NCBI RefSeq assembly: GCF_003369915.1
Contig: NC_046676.1
Coordinates: 17,528,001 to 17,592,000 of the forward strand
Reading direction: 5' to 3'
DNA from: Drosophila miranda
Lineage: Eukaryota; Arthropoda; Insecta; Diptera; Drosophilidae
DNA length: 64,000 nt
Shown here: in pieces, positions 27,401 to 38,673 of the stretch
Layout: each line of letters starts with the position of its first letter
How positions within the stretch are numbered: position 1 is the first letter of the stretch
The notes under the pieces: model-generated
What the model saw: the letters and a program-made list of their open reading frames with translations, nothing else
The model's database searches: none
Told to the model about the DNA's origin: nothing
Program-made: the position numbers and the translations under genes

Positions 27401-28757
27401 TGTGGACAAGACCCTGGTGGAGGCTGACCGAAAGGAGGCCATCGGCATCGCCATCCTCGTCGTCGTCCTGCTTGTGTCACCCGTCATCATCATTTTGGTG
27501 CGGAATGCAGCTGCCACCATACAGGTGAGGTGTATCAGAACCGGAACCCCAAACAGAGGCCCCTGACCCTGACTGACTTTAATTTTCACTTGCAGCACTA
27601 CGCCCTGAATCTGTCCCAGAAGGCAAAGGAGCTGAAGCGGGAGAAGCGCAAGAGTGACTCACTGCTCTTCCAGATGCTGCCCCCTAGCGTGGCCATGCAG
27701 CTGAAGCAGACGCAGCAGGTGGGTAGAAGCTGGCATCCACCCCCTTGAGCAGACCTAATCAAATACTTGGCAGGTTCCCGCCGAGCTCTACGAGGCTGTT
27801 ACCATTTACTTCAGCGACATTGTGGGCTTCACCGAAATCGCCGCGGAATGCACCCCGCTGGAGGTGACTTCCGAGCACGGGGGCACCTAAAAGGTCCGTT
27901 TAAAGATTTCGTATCGTTCGCAGGTAGTGACCTTTCTCAACTCGATCTACCGCGTGTTTGACGAACGCATCGAATGCTACGACGTCTATAAAGTGGAGAC
28001 CATCGGCGACTCCTACATGGTGGCATCCGGTCTGCCCGTGAAGAACGGTAATTTATGCAAATGTCGCTGTCAGTCAGCCAGCCGTTGACAAGCACCGACC
28101 CTTGCTCCCAACTCCCCACCCCGATAAGGATTTGCGCTAATTTAACTTTTATTTGTGCCCATGCGCCATAATTTATGCCATGGAATTTTTTACTCTTCTC
28201 ACATCCCAACCGCCCAACCCTCGTATCAGGGAACAAGCACATCACCGAAATAGCAACAATGGCGCTTGATTTAATGGACGCATCGTCAGTGTTTCGGATC
28301 CCCAGGGCCGGCGACGAGTTCGTTCAGATACGGTGCGGCATGCATACGGGACCCGTGGTGGCCGGCATAGTGGGCACAAAGATGCCTCGCTACTGCCTCT
28401 TTGGGGATACGGTTAACACGGCTTCGCGCATGGAGAGCACCGGCGAGGCCCATAAAATACATATCACAGAGGAGATGCACGACTCGCTACAGCAGGTGGG
28501 TGGGTTTAAGACAGAGCATCGCGGCCTCATCGATGTGAAGGTGGGTTCCTCCTACTCTGCTGAAGAGAATCGAGTTCCCATGTGGCTTCACTCTATTCCA
28601 GGGCAAGGGGCTGATGAGCACCTACTGGCTGACGTGCAAGGATGGTCCTGTACGGGTGCGTGAGGAGATCTCCTGGCGGGCGGACATGCAACCGGTATTC
28701 CTGGATCATCTCAAACTGCATCCCCCAATCGACTACAAGCTGCCCAAGCGAAAATAA
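24459..28757 (+). CDS. receptor-type guanylate cyclase with a NIT-like sensor domain (12 exons)
   Basis: Predicted exons are 24459-24833, 25463-25570, 26354-26451, 26519-26809, 26890-27126, 27184-27312, 27395-27524, 27596-27718, 27774-27863, 27924-28047, 28230-28540 and 28602-28757. Joined they give 723 aa. The ATG is the first in frame after a TAG at 24441. Order: a Ser/Thr-rich N-terminal tail (1-125), a membrane segment ([13 protein letters not shown]), an extracellular helical region resembling a nitrate/nitrite-sensing (NIT) domain, a second membrane segment ([18 protein letters not shown]), a coiled linker ([13 protein letters not shown]) and a class III cyclase domain. Metal-binding Asp lies in FSDIVGFT and IGDSYM; Glu in VETIGD and Cys in YCLFGDTVN specify guanine; NTASRMES carries the catalytic Asn/Arg. 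All catalytic residues are present, so it should make cGMP as a homodimer. There is no kinase-homology domain. It resembles Drosophila CG33958 from memory, which is not verified. Upstream noncoding exons were not sought. Confidence 0.88.
26091..26116. repeat. GA dinucleotide microsatellite in a cyclase intron
   Basis: A (GA)n run in the second intron of the guanylate cyclase gene. Confidence 0.8.
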
Positions 28758-29239
28758 GCCGCAAGTGGTACATACAAGTGTACGTGGCATATGTCTAGCC
28801 TAGGCCAAATTACTGTTATCTATTCACGTATCCGTGTGCAGGAGTGCGTGTATGTAGTTGCTGCTTTCTCCGTTTCTGTTGCCGTTGCTGTCGCTCTCTG
28901 TCTCAGTGTGTTTGTGCCATGTCTTAGAATCTATCTGTGTGTTCCACTTTTCTTCTCTTTTGACGCTTTGACGCCCATGCGTCTCCATATAATCTGCAAT
29001 GTGAACAACGAGATTGAAAAGATAAAATACATACAATTTATAAACCAAACATCTTTCCAATTGATTGGCGGCGGCCGCGTCTAACTTATCGAGCTTAACT
29101 TAAAGAGACATGGAATATACTGATATCTACAGAGAACAAGAATTGGTACACGGATCAGGATATACATATATACAAGAAACTAATCAAATGCATGAATAGG
29201 CCAAAAAAATGCAATCTAATACAAGGTCTTTATTAATTA

Positions 29240-30020
29240 CGTTTGAAAGCATCTTTATATAATATTAACGAAATAGGGTATACAAATACCCATACGCTGG
29301 TTGACAAGAAATGAATCTGCAAATACCAGCAACATTGACGTCACAACATTGAGACTGTTTTTGTTGTTGAATATTTTTGTGTAAACCGTGTTTTTGTCAA
29401 AATACAATACATGCAAGTACTTAAAAGTATTTAATCTTGAACAAAATTGATTCAGCAATCATATAAAATTATGTGGGCAAAGCTGGAAGATGTATATAGC
29501 TAGTAATATTCGACGGAAGGTCAAAAACCAGGAATTCGTCGTAATAACCGGTTGACAACAATGATTCCCTGCAACACTAATTTTCATACCCTAGGGAAAA
29601 GGATATTATATAATTGAGAAAATGTTTGTCATCCCAGGCTCCGTAGGTATCAGGATCGAGATATATATATCTTCATAACAATTAACGAAATAGGGTATAC
29701 AAAGGCTTATACACGCATCATGTCTTCAAACACAAGCAACATTGCGACTGTTTTTTTGTTGAAACTATTTTGTTTAAACCTTGTTTTAGTCAAAATACAA
29801 TAATAGCAAGTATTTAAATTAAACCAGTCAATTAGAAAATAGGTTCGTTAAACAGATAAAATTATGTGGGCATGGCTAAATGTTCTATATAGCTAGTAAT
29901 ATTCGACGGAATATCAAAATCGAGGAATATTGGTTGAACTTGGATAATTCGTCAGTATATTACGGTATATTTTTTAAATGAGACGGTATATTTCTGAGGG
30001 TCAGACCGTATATTTTATCG
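29240..30020 (+). repeat. interspersed repeat, two diverged tandem monomers
   Basis: Two related units occur here. Each has TTAACGAAATAGGGTATAC (29266 and 29682), a CAACATTG...GACTGTTTTT block, a GTCAAAATACAATA block, ATAAAATTATGTGGGC (29463, 29857) and TAGCTAGTAATATTCGAC (29498, 29897). The second unit ends in a row of TATATTTT-type motifs (29955-30015). The same blocks recur at 62,240-62,650. This suits a DINE-1/SGM-like or other nonautonomous repeat family, but I cannot confirm the family from sequence alone. Confidence 0.7.
29955..30020 (+). promoter_or_regulatory. array of motif-6-like elements upstream of the ARMC6 gene
   Basis: Three copies of a GGTATATTT/CGTATATTTT element (near 29962, 29984 and 30007) lie 100-150 bases upstream of the ARMC6 homologue's ATG. 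They resemble the Drosophila core promoter motif 6 (KTYRGTATWTTT), which often pairs with motif 1 (YGGTCACACTR) in housekeeping promoters. A clean motif 1 is not seen here; GGTCAGAC is the nearest match. These elements belong to the 3' end of the interspersed repeat. Confidence 0.45.
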
Positions 30021-30113
30021 CACTAGTCAAAATTGAAGTTACCTGCTTTTGCAGCTGTTGACTCAGCCAAACTTTTTGAGACAAAAAAGGTAAAGAAAGT
30101 ACACAAAGCTGTC

Positions 30114-31584
30114 ATGGCCAAGATAATTTCCCAAGAAACTTTCGATGGTGTGGTCCAGGAGAATGTGCTGGAGTTCTCCATGAGCCCGGCCGAGGCAAAG
30201 GAGGAAACAATCAAACAGTTTGAGGCACAGGTGCGTAGGATGGGATATTACTAGAGACTGCGTGACCCGAAAAGACTATTTTCAGGGAATAAATCTGGCC
30301 AACATTATTCAAGATTTGGCTGTCAATCCGCAATCCGGCAAACCCTTAATCAACGAGATGGTGGACAAAATTAAAACGCATATAGGTCAGAAGGAGGCGG
30401 ATACTCCCCAGCTGCTGGATCAACTGGCCATCTTGGACGAGGAGTGCCAGAAGTCGCTGGCGCACCGGGTACTTGCGGGAAAGAATGGAGCTCACGATGC
30501 ATTGATCACTTTGCTAGAACAGACCCTGGCCGCGGCAGAGACGGAGCCAGAGAGCGACCAACATGATGCTGTGCTGAAAAAATGCCTGCAGGCCGTCAAC
30601 AGTTTGACAAACAAGCAACCGGACTTGTTCGATGCGGAGGCAATGGCTGTGGTCCTGAAGCTGCTGGCACTCAAGCAGGAGAATCGACTGGAGATCACCA
30701 TCCTGACGTTGCAGTGGTTGCAGAAAGCCTGCATCATGCATGAAGTTAACCGCCAGAACATAATGAACACACCTGCTCTGAAGCTGCTGAAGCCGCTGCT
30801 GACCAAGGACAATGCTCGCCTGATGAGCGAGCTGACTGCCGTGTTCCGCTTCCTTGTTCTAGACGACGACATACGCATGGAGTTTGGCTGCGCCCACGAG
30901 CACGCCCGGCAAATAGCCAACGAGTTTCTCCTGCCACTTGTGGAGCTGCTGCCGGCATACCAGGAAGTGGATGTGCTGGGTGACTTACTGCTCACCATTG
31001 GCACACTGGCAGTGCGCCAGGAACTGTGCACTGCTATCGATGAGGCGGGCGGCCTGAAGACTATCTTTGAGATCATGAGCAATAACCTAGAAGAGGTGCG
31101 TTTGAACCGCGAAGCCTTGAAGCTATTGCGAGCCATGGCCGGTCACGACGCAGTTAAGGCTCACATTGTGAATCAGGGGGTGGCGCCCATCATCAAACAG
31201 CTCCTAGAGACACACCAGTCAAACGAGAATATTGTAGCCGCTGCCTTGGCCTGCATTACAACGCTGACGTTGCGCGTCAAGGAGCACAGTACGGCCTTCT
31301 TCGAAACAGGAATCGCCGAGGTACTTGTAGAGGCTATGCGTACTCATTCCAGCAACAAGATTGTCCAGCGGAACGGGGCCTGGGCCATACGAAACATGGT
31401 ATCGCGTTCGCGCAGCCAATGTGAGACTTGGATCTCGTTTGGTGTCGAGGATCTACTCAACACGGCAATGACAGAGCACCCAAGCGTGGCGCAGGACATT
31501 AAGGCCGCTCTGCGGGATCTAGGCTGCACTGTCCAGCTGCGCGAGGAATGGACTGGCACAGCAGAGAAGAAGATTGCCGCCTAG
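30114..31584 (+). CDS. armadillo-repeat protein, ARMC6 homologue
   Basis: Two exons, 30114-30230 and 30286-31584, separated by a 55-base GT-AG intron, encode 471 aa. The start at 30114 is supported by the conserved family N terminus (ISQETFDGVVQENVLEFSM). A longer frame upstream has no ATG. The body is a solenoid of armadillo repeats, with family-typical stretches such as DDDIRMEFGCAHEHA, CTAIDEAGGLKTIF and, near the C terminus, KAALRDLGCTVQLREEWTG. The length matches metazoan ARMC6 (about 470-500 aa). The Drosophila counterpart is probably CG5721, from memory. ARMC6 is a poorly characterised conserved protein; a scaffold or binding role is inferred only from the fold. It converges on nopo with 227 bases between the stop codons. 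Confidence 0.92.
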
Positions 31585-31811
31585 CACATGCACTCATTAA
31601 TAACAGCGACAATTGATTATGTATTTTGTATTTTTATAACCTAGGTATAACTTCATTATTCTGCATGCCAGCACGAGCTACACACTCACTCCTACTATTG
31701 ATAAATCGTGCATTTGCTAACCTAAAATATCATCCTCAATAGCTATCGCAATCTATTCACAACTGAGGCAGTCTTGGTTAATTTCCCTAATAATCAGACT
31801 ATCCGCGGCGC

Positions 31812-33470
31812 CTATTTGCCGATCTTAAAATTGCGCAGCGTTCCGGCCTTCAGGCGCTGGTTGACATTTCTGGCCAAAGGTGCCTGCACGCCATTAGCTC
31901 GACTCTCCTCCTCGGCGCGTTGCGCAAAGGGATCTATCTTTTCGGAACCGCCCATTCCATTGTACACAAAGTTTGTGCCCATGGTTGCCGCCACCCCAGA
32001 ACTGCCTGAGCCCAACATCAGACGCGGTTTCTTGAATATCGAGTACTGCAAGAGACGCATAGGATTATTATTATCATTTTCGATTTGCTGGGCCATCCGC
32101 TATCCATCGTTAATTTACCTTTGAACTAAGATCACTGCTAGTTTTGCGTACGGTGCCGCTGGCCATACTCACACCGGAGGCACCACTCATTATAGGAGAT
32201 ATGCTGCTGAGTCCAGTGCTGCACTTGGTATTCAGAAGGTGACTCAGCCCCACGCTGCTGGACTTGATGTTGAGGTATGGGGAATTCGACTCTTCAATGC
32301 GCTTGATGTTTTCCTTCTGCAATTGGTTGCGATGCGTGACAGCGATCTTTCAAGCCTTTGTATCCGAGTACTTACAATTGTGGGCGAAATGGTGACACGC
32401 TTCTCATCACGCTTCAGCGCCATAATGTTGCTGTTCAGACCGGTCGAGCTGTTGGGCGAATCCACATTGATCGGTTGATCCCGTTCCAAAGCAAGAAGCT
32501 GAAAGAGATTCGCGTGAATCAAGGGCAACTATAGAGAACTTAGCTACCTTCTCCTGGTTCTGGTAGAGATCGCTCTCCAGATGCGAAATCCGCTCTTCCA
32601 TCGTACTGCAACACAGAGAAGCCAGATTAGATCAACCAACTCCCTCAGGCAAACATGCTCACCGCTTCAGGTCGATTTCCTTGCGCAAATCATTCTGCAC
32701 CAGCTTAATTACGTTTCGAAGCTCCGTCTTCTTGTTCTCGCACTGCCGCAGCTCCCGCTTTAGTGTGGATACCCAGCTTGCCAGGACATAGGGATTGGCC
32801 TCATTCTTGAGCAGAAGTTCGGCATCCGCAGAACTAGCAGCCAGAATGGCCGAAACACCTTCCATTGATTGGACTTGGAGTTTAAGAGACTTGTTCTCCC
32901 TGCGCAAGCCATCCAGCAATTGGGCTTCGCTCTTAAGGAGGCTAATCTGTTCCACGTAGCTGCTAACCAGGAACTCCTTCTTCTGCACCTTCTGTTCGAG
33001 ACCAGCGATGGTCTTTCTGTAAAACGAGGGCAAGACTGCAAGATTGTGGTCTTTCCTTTGTCACTTGTAAAATGTTACTCACAGGCACTTTTTTTGCGTA
33101 TCCTTCAGCTCCTTTAGTTGCTGCTCCACCTTGTTGAACTCCTTCTCCTTCATTTTCACGGCTAGATTTGCGTTGTCAAGCTGCTCCTGCAGTGAGCCAA
33201 CATCGATCCGACTAACGTCCAGGTTAGCCAGGTTGAAGTAGACGCGCCAAATGTGCCGGGTGGTGCATTTGTTGCGGCACTGGGGGCATGTTTTGGAGCT
33301 GCAAATGAAACCTCTTAAGTTGCATTAACAACGCACAAGGTTCGACGGCTTTACCGATCCAGCCATTGGTTGAGGCAGTTGTGATGGAACAAGTGGCCAC
33401 AGATGGTGACGTACACCTCATCAGATTGTGCGAAGAGTTCGGCGCAAATAACGCAATTCAAATTCAACAT
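31812..33470 (-). CDS. nopo: TRAIP-class RING E3 ubiquitin ligase, no poles
   Basis: Seven exons on the minus strand: 33355-33470, 33083-33298, 32663-33016, 32548-32605, 32376-32498, 32119-32316 and 31812-32045. They join in frame to 432 aa. Residues 6-50 form a RING-H2 finger (CVICAELF, CGHLFHHNC, CPQC). A long coiled coil follows (VKMKEKEFNKVEQQLKELK to about residue 240), then a Ser-rich linker and a conserved basic C terminus (NQRLKAGTLRNFKIGK), where TRAIP proteins carry a PCNA-interaction motif. In Drosophila nopo is needed for early embryonic genome integrity; its vertebrate homologue TRAIP ubiquitinates replisome components. For the third exon the downstream acceptor (33017) was chosen because only it keeps the conserved frame. 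The gene is head-to-head with the MIF4G gene 0.9 kb away. Confidence 0.93.
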
Positions 33471-33579
33471 TGTTTAACTCGATGCTCGACACTACATAAA
33501 ACAGTTATTACGGTAACAAAAATTCACACACGCCGTCTAGTTTGGCGCGTATCAAAACAGCTGGGCCACAAATAATATA

Positions 33580-34003
33580 TATCGATTGAGCTTCGAAGTT
33601 TCGATAGTATCATACTATTGTTTAAAAAAATCATCTTTAAGATAATTTAATTTTATTTGCTTGGGTTAAATACTAGACAGTGATTATCTATAGCTGTACT
33701 TTAGCACCATGCTTTTAGAGCGTCTTCAATGTGTTTTAGAACATTTCAGACGGAACAATCGGTAGTATCGATAGTAATAGTAGGGGTATCATAAAAAGAA
33801 ATTTATATTATTTAAAGTAAAGATCAAAGGGTTATTCGTATGGAAACGAAAAAAATGCAGTAATTATAAAGATTTATCTGTTGGAAAGTTTTCCGTATAC
33901 GAAGTGGTACTAAACTTAAGTTGTTGAAAACTCCGCCAAATAATGTACAAATAAATCATCCATCGACACCCCGATAACATTTCATACCATCGCACTATCG
34001 ATT
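33580..34003. promoter_or_regulatory. bidirectional promoter region with DRE elements
   Basis: Between the divergent nopo and MIF4G genes there is one perfect DRE (TATCGATA, 33766-33773), near matches TATCGATT at 33580-33587 and 33996-34003, and TCGATAG at 33601. A palindromic CAGCTG E-box lies at 33558-33563. DRE/DREF control is usual for Drosophila replication and growth genes, which fits nopo. Which DRE serves which gene is not shown. Confidence 0.6.
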
Positions 34004-34352
34004 GTTTGGTAGCTGAAAAACGCGTTCAATATTCGCATGATATATATAATGTAATTATATATATTAAATTATACTACTTTATTTCGTATTATTCATAAAC
34101 ATCCGTTGGTCCGGTCAGCTATATCCAAAAATTGCTGAAGCCAGAGGAAAGGTGGAAGTTTTGCATGCGCACTAGACACCTTGTCAACGCTAATTCGTTT
34201 TTGTTGGACCCACACCAACGAAGCAGTCAGTGGCGAAGGAACGAAGAAAGCTGAAGAAACCCAGACAGGACCAGAGAAGAAGGAAGAAAACGCAAAATAA
34301 ACAGCAGTGCGGACAACGAGAAGAAATCCATCGCATCGCCTTGTCGATTACA

Positions 34353-37300
34353 ATGGCTAATATGATTAGCAACAGCCAAAACTCCAGCGCCAAGAACAGC
34401 AGCAGCAACCAGAGCAATAGCGCTAACTACACTTACAAAAACCACAACAGTGTGAGTGCGGACAGCGGAAACAGCAGCGGCGAGGCGCGACTTCGCGATG
34501 TCTGCAACATGCTCAACCCCGGGCCCAGCAGCCACTACATGATACCAACAGGTGGCTGCTCGTACGATCACATCATTGCGCTGATGCGGGACCTCGACCT
34601 GCAGGACGACGGAATTGTCCTGAACGCCAAAATCAAGACCATCGAAACGGACTTCTGCAGCATTGTGCGCGACGAATCGATGCTGTGGTATGTGTCTTAT
34701 TTGCCTAGTCTGCTTGTGTGTGTGAATTGGTGGCCCATTGATGATTAATAATATTATAAGTAGTATGTATGGTTTTGTTGTTGGTGTATTTTTTCCCGCA
34801 TATACGTAAATGTACATATGTATGTATGCTTGTATCACATGTATGTACAGTGCGTCGCAAAAGAATACGACTAGTGTAAGACAAGCGACCAGAAAAGCTG
34901 TTAAGATGTATGATTGCATGCATGAGTGCAGGTCATACGTGAGCCGCCCAAGCTTATTATCACAAAATTCGTATTTTTGCATGCCTCAAGATTTCGCTAT
35001 TTGGGGAGGCACTTGATTCGGTGTGGTTTCACAGGAGTCGGCACCCAGAATGAGGTTACACCAGCTCTAATAGATGGCCGTACAGACAGACAGTCAGGCT
35101 GACATGGCTATATCGACTCGTTTGTTGATGCCCACCAAGAATAATATTATATACATACGTTATGAAGTCGAAAACGTTCCTTCTTGCTTTTAATAGACAC
35201 CTATATGAAACACACATATTTTGATTTTTGTTGTGATTGAAAATACGATACCATACACTTCTGAGATGCACTGTATATACTACTGATATGTGAGCGCGCG
35301 AGTCGTTGTTTGTTTGCAGCGTGTCTTAAAAATTTACAACTTTTCATATAATTAATCGATGTGCGAGAAGCCTCTTGCCATTGAAATAGTTCAAATTGAA
35401 CATTTTCTCCGCCGTTTGCTTATCAAATAATGTTGTCTTTCACGAGAAACTAAAGTTATGATACCGTATTTATATATACATATGTATGTATATTATAAGC
35501 ATATGTTCATGATTTTGCATTTGTATTACTCATACACAGCGAATCCATGGAGTATATGAACAGCAAGGCACTCGCGGATGGCGATACAGCGCTGAAGTTT
35601 GCCCTGCTATTCTCGTCGCGGACCTTCGATGCCCTGGCCATGAATTCGACCAAGGTGCGCAGCTCCATGCTCAAGATCCTAGAGACAAACTTCATTAATG
35701 CGGATGCGTATCGGCTGCGCGACAAGAATCGTCTGTACAACTCGATCACGCTGCTGGGCGAGTACTACCATCGGGTGCGGCTGGCGGACAACGCTCCCAT
35801 TACCATTTTGGGCGAATCGCTGCTGAATCTGCTGACGCGCGAGCTGAACGACACCTCGGTGGTGATCAATGCACGCCTGGCCCGTCTCGTTCTCTCACAG
35901 ATCACGCTCAACGGGGAGATAATGCGCAAGCGCCACACGGCGGATATCAACCAGCTGCTGTTCCACATCAGACGACACCTGATCATGCAGCCCGCGCTGA
36001 CGGCCAAGGTTAAGGCCATGCTCCTCATGGTCCTGGACCTGTTCTACAGTCACTTCAAGAACGTGGGACACGACCTGGAGGCCATGTATACCAACTATTT
36101 GGTTGTGGAGGAGGGCGAAGAAGATGGCGCCAATAACAATGGCTCCAGTGCACAAAATTCCGCTGAAGAGAACGGCTCCAGTACCAATACCTCCGTCCAG
36201 GACCAGGAGACGTACGAGGGTAAAGCCACGACTAAAAAATGGAGCGAGCAGGTCTGCGAGGACTCCTTCTGCGACATTGGCTATGGCGAGGCAGATCCGG
36301 GTGAACAAAAGTATCAAGAAAATGTAACAAATTCCTATCCTTCCAACACCGCCGCTGAGCCTGGCCAACGCCATGTACGCCGAGGCTATCAGCCGCGACA
36401 AGCACCAAGACCACTGAAGCTGCAGCAGCATCATCAGCAACCTTCAGCTAACGTAGAGTACGTATATCTCACTGGAATCGCTTCCACTGTAATGCAATCA
36501 TCTGTTTCGATTCCTCCGACAGCCCCCAGTCCGACCAATATCCCTCCATGGCCAGCAGCGAAGACCGTGACGAGAGCAAGCCCCTGCCCAGCTGGCGAAA
36601 GACACGCTTCAATCGCAACCACGAGGGCAACCAGAGTAACGGTCGCTCGCGCGACCAACAGAGGCGCTACAGCGTAAGCTGCGACGACGACCAGCACAGC
36701 GTGCGCAGCGAAAGCGGAGGAAACTTACGCCTCTATACCATTCAAGACCGCAGGAAGCGCTCGCAGGAGAGGCACGAGCTCAACATGATCGGCGGTGCCA
36801 ACTACAACAGCATTGTGAACTCCAATTGGGACCAACGCGACCGAGACGATCGCAGTGAGCGCTCCTACATGAGCAACTACGAACGTGGCAATAGCTACAA
36901 GCGGGGCGGACGCTTCAATAACCGCAACACCTACGACAAACCGCCGCGTTTCCAGAAGCAGCAACAACAGCTTCAGCAGCATCCAGGCGGTCCCCAGAAG
37001 ATACACAGCGATACTTGGCGCCGCTCGAACACGGCCATTAACAGCTCCTATCAGGATGAGAACTGTGCGTTCAACTCCAACGGTCCGGAGTCAAACAGTC
37101 GCAGCTCGTCGAGGGCCCGCACCCTGCCACGACCAGCCAAGTCACAAATGGACAAACCCAATACGTATCGTTACAACCAGAGTCCTACTCGTGGAGGAGG
37201 AGCTGGGGGACCACGTAGCTTCCCCCGCTACAGCAGTCAGAGTAGTTTGGCCAGCGAGGCGTCCAGCACATTCGATCGACGCCAGCAAAATTCGCCGCAT

Positions 37301-37504
37301 AATCCGCAGCACCAGCCCCAACGCCATCGCAACTTCACACGCCGCTCACAGCCGGACATCCATCAGCCGCAGAACGAGGAAAACTGGGACCGCCGTGGGC
37401 AGGAACAGCCGCCGCCGGCACCCTCAGGCAAGGAGGAAAACGAGCTGGTGCGCAATGCACAACAAACCACCAAGTACATGAACTATCTGTCCGCGCAGAA
37501 ATGA
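34353..37504 (+). CDS. MIF4G-like domain protein with a disordered C terminus
   Basis: Exons 34353-34687, 35540-36457 and 36523-37504 join in frame to 744 aa. The ATG at 34353 is the first in frame. After a Ser/Asn-rich start, residues about 45-255 form an all-helical domain (LRDVCNMLNP, ALKFALLFSSRTFDALA, LYNSITLLGEYYHRVR, INQLLFHIRRHL, MLLMVLDLFYSHFK) whose helix pattern resembles the MIF4G fold of CTIF/MIF4GD, proteins that bridge cap-binding and translation factors. The rest is low complexity: an acidic patch, then Arg/Asn/Ser/Gln-rich segments with RGG-like and polyglutamine stretches, ending in TTKYMNYLSAQK. A role in mRNA translation or decay is inferred from the fold. The first intron (852 bases) hosts a miniature transposon. 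I do not recognise the Drosophila gene name. Confidence 0.8.
34848..35273. mobile_element. Tc1/mariner-type miniature inverted-repeat element
   Basis: A 426-base element with imperfect terminal inverted repeats. The left end starts CAGTGCGTCGCAAAAG and the right end, read inward on the other strand, starts CAGTGCATCTCAGAAG (12 of 16 identical). Both ends are flanked by TA (34846-34847 and 35274-35275), the usual Tc1/mariner target duplication. No transposase frame is present, so it is nonautonomous. It lies in the first intron of the MIF4G-like gene. Confidence 0.8.
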
Positions 37505-38670
37505 GACAGGCCGCCGGGATGGCGATCAACCCGGCGTCGGCGTCGGCGTCAAAAGCTGAAGGAAAAGCTGGCGAGCATGGAGGGATTATCATAAGTAAAA
37601 TACATTTTATAAACTAATTATTTTAGTTTGTAAGTCTAAAGCAGGTTTTTGTCCACAACTTCCAAAACTACTTCGAAAGCTATTAACCCTGTTTGGAATA
37701 TTTTAAATTGTTCATTGAATTTGCTGTTATGTTTTCCAAATTAACTTGTGCAACTAGCTAAGAGTAGACTGTTTTGTTTCCCGTCTAAACCTGAGCTCAA
37801 ATGTCAAATTGTACCATACCCTCAATCTCTAGCCACCCTATTTTCGTCTTCAATCTGATCCGATCACAAGTAATTCTCAAATCCAAACAAAGGCTCAAGC
37901 AACACAAAACAACAGACACGCATGCATGCATCATTACATTACACATCGGATCCAATCAACTTGTAAATATCAATATAGTATATACGAATGTCTTATCTAT
38001 GACTATAGTCACACACCATACACACGCACACCCACACCCACAAACAGTCAGACTCATTTTTAAATACATAAATATACAATTTGTTTAGAAACTAAGTACA
38101 AAAAGTCAAGGAATCAAGATAAATCCTATTTCTATTGAAAGCGAAGCCCTGTTGGATAAATGTTACACACACGTTGAGCATATAAAATCGTATTTTAGCT
38201 AAATATATACTTATACATATATATACTAAATGTCATGTTACTGTGCAGATTCAGCAAATTTATTAAACAAAATATACACATCATGCATACAACTAAAGCT
38301 ATTTTTAAAGAACATTTTGTAAGGCCCTTTGTTGAAACAACAATGGCAGCCAGAAAGTAGAGGATAGTGAGGAATACGAATATGATTGTATAGTTACAAC
38401 GTAGTCATATCTATAGCTAAAACCATGTTCGGGGATAACACAAAACAGTTCTCAGCATGCGTATATGATACAAACACTAATCGGAATACACATACATACG
38501 CTATGTTTAACAGATTTGAATATAATAAACTATTACATAAAGATGCAGTACGAATCGGGGTAGCAGGTTATCCAGCAACTGTATTTTATTTTTATTTGGG
38601 TTATCTATCCATGCACAGTCAACACTGATTCACTCTACATATACGACACTGTACGAGAGGTTCTCGATTC
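37505..38670. other. 3' UTR and intergenic DNA after the MIF4G gene
   Basis: AT-rich sequence with no coding signal. It probably holds the long 3' UTR of the MIF4G gene and that of the convergent RING-DM9 gene. A CA-rich stretch lies near 38010-38045. Confidence 0.5.
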
Positions 38671-38673
38671 ATC

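Noticed and set aside
30492..31136. 214-codon antisense frame inside the ARMC6 gene
   Set aside because: Shadow of the sense coding sequence; Arg/Ser-rich composition typical of antisense reading.
36103..36327. Alternative frame in the MIF4G gene acidic region
   Set aside because: Overlaps the conserved frame that joins correctly to the next exon; no splice evidence for a switch.
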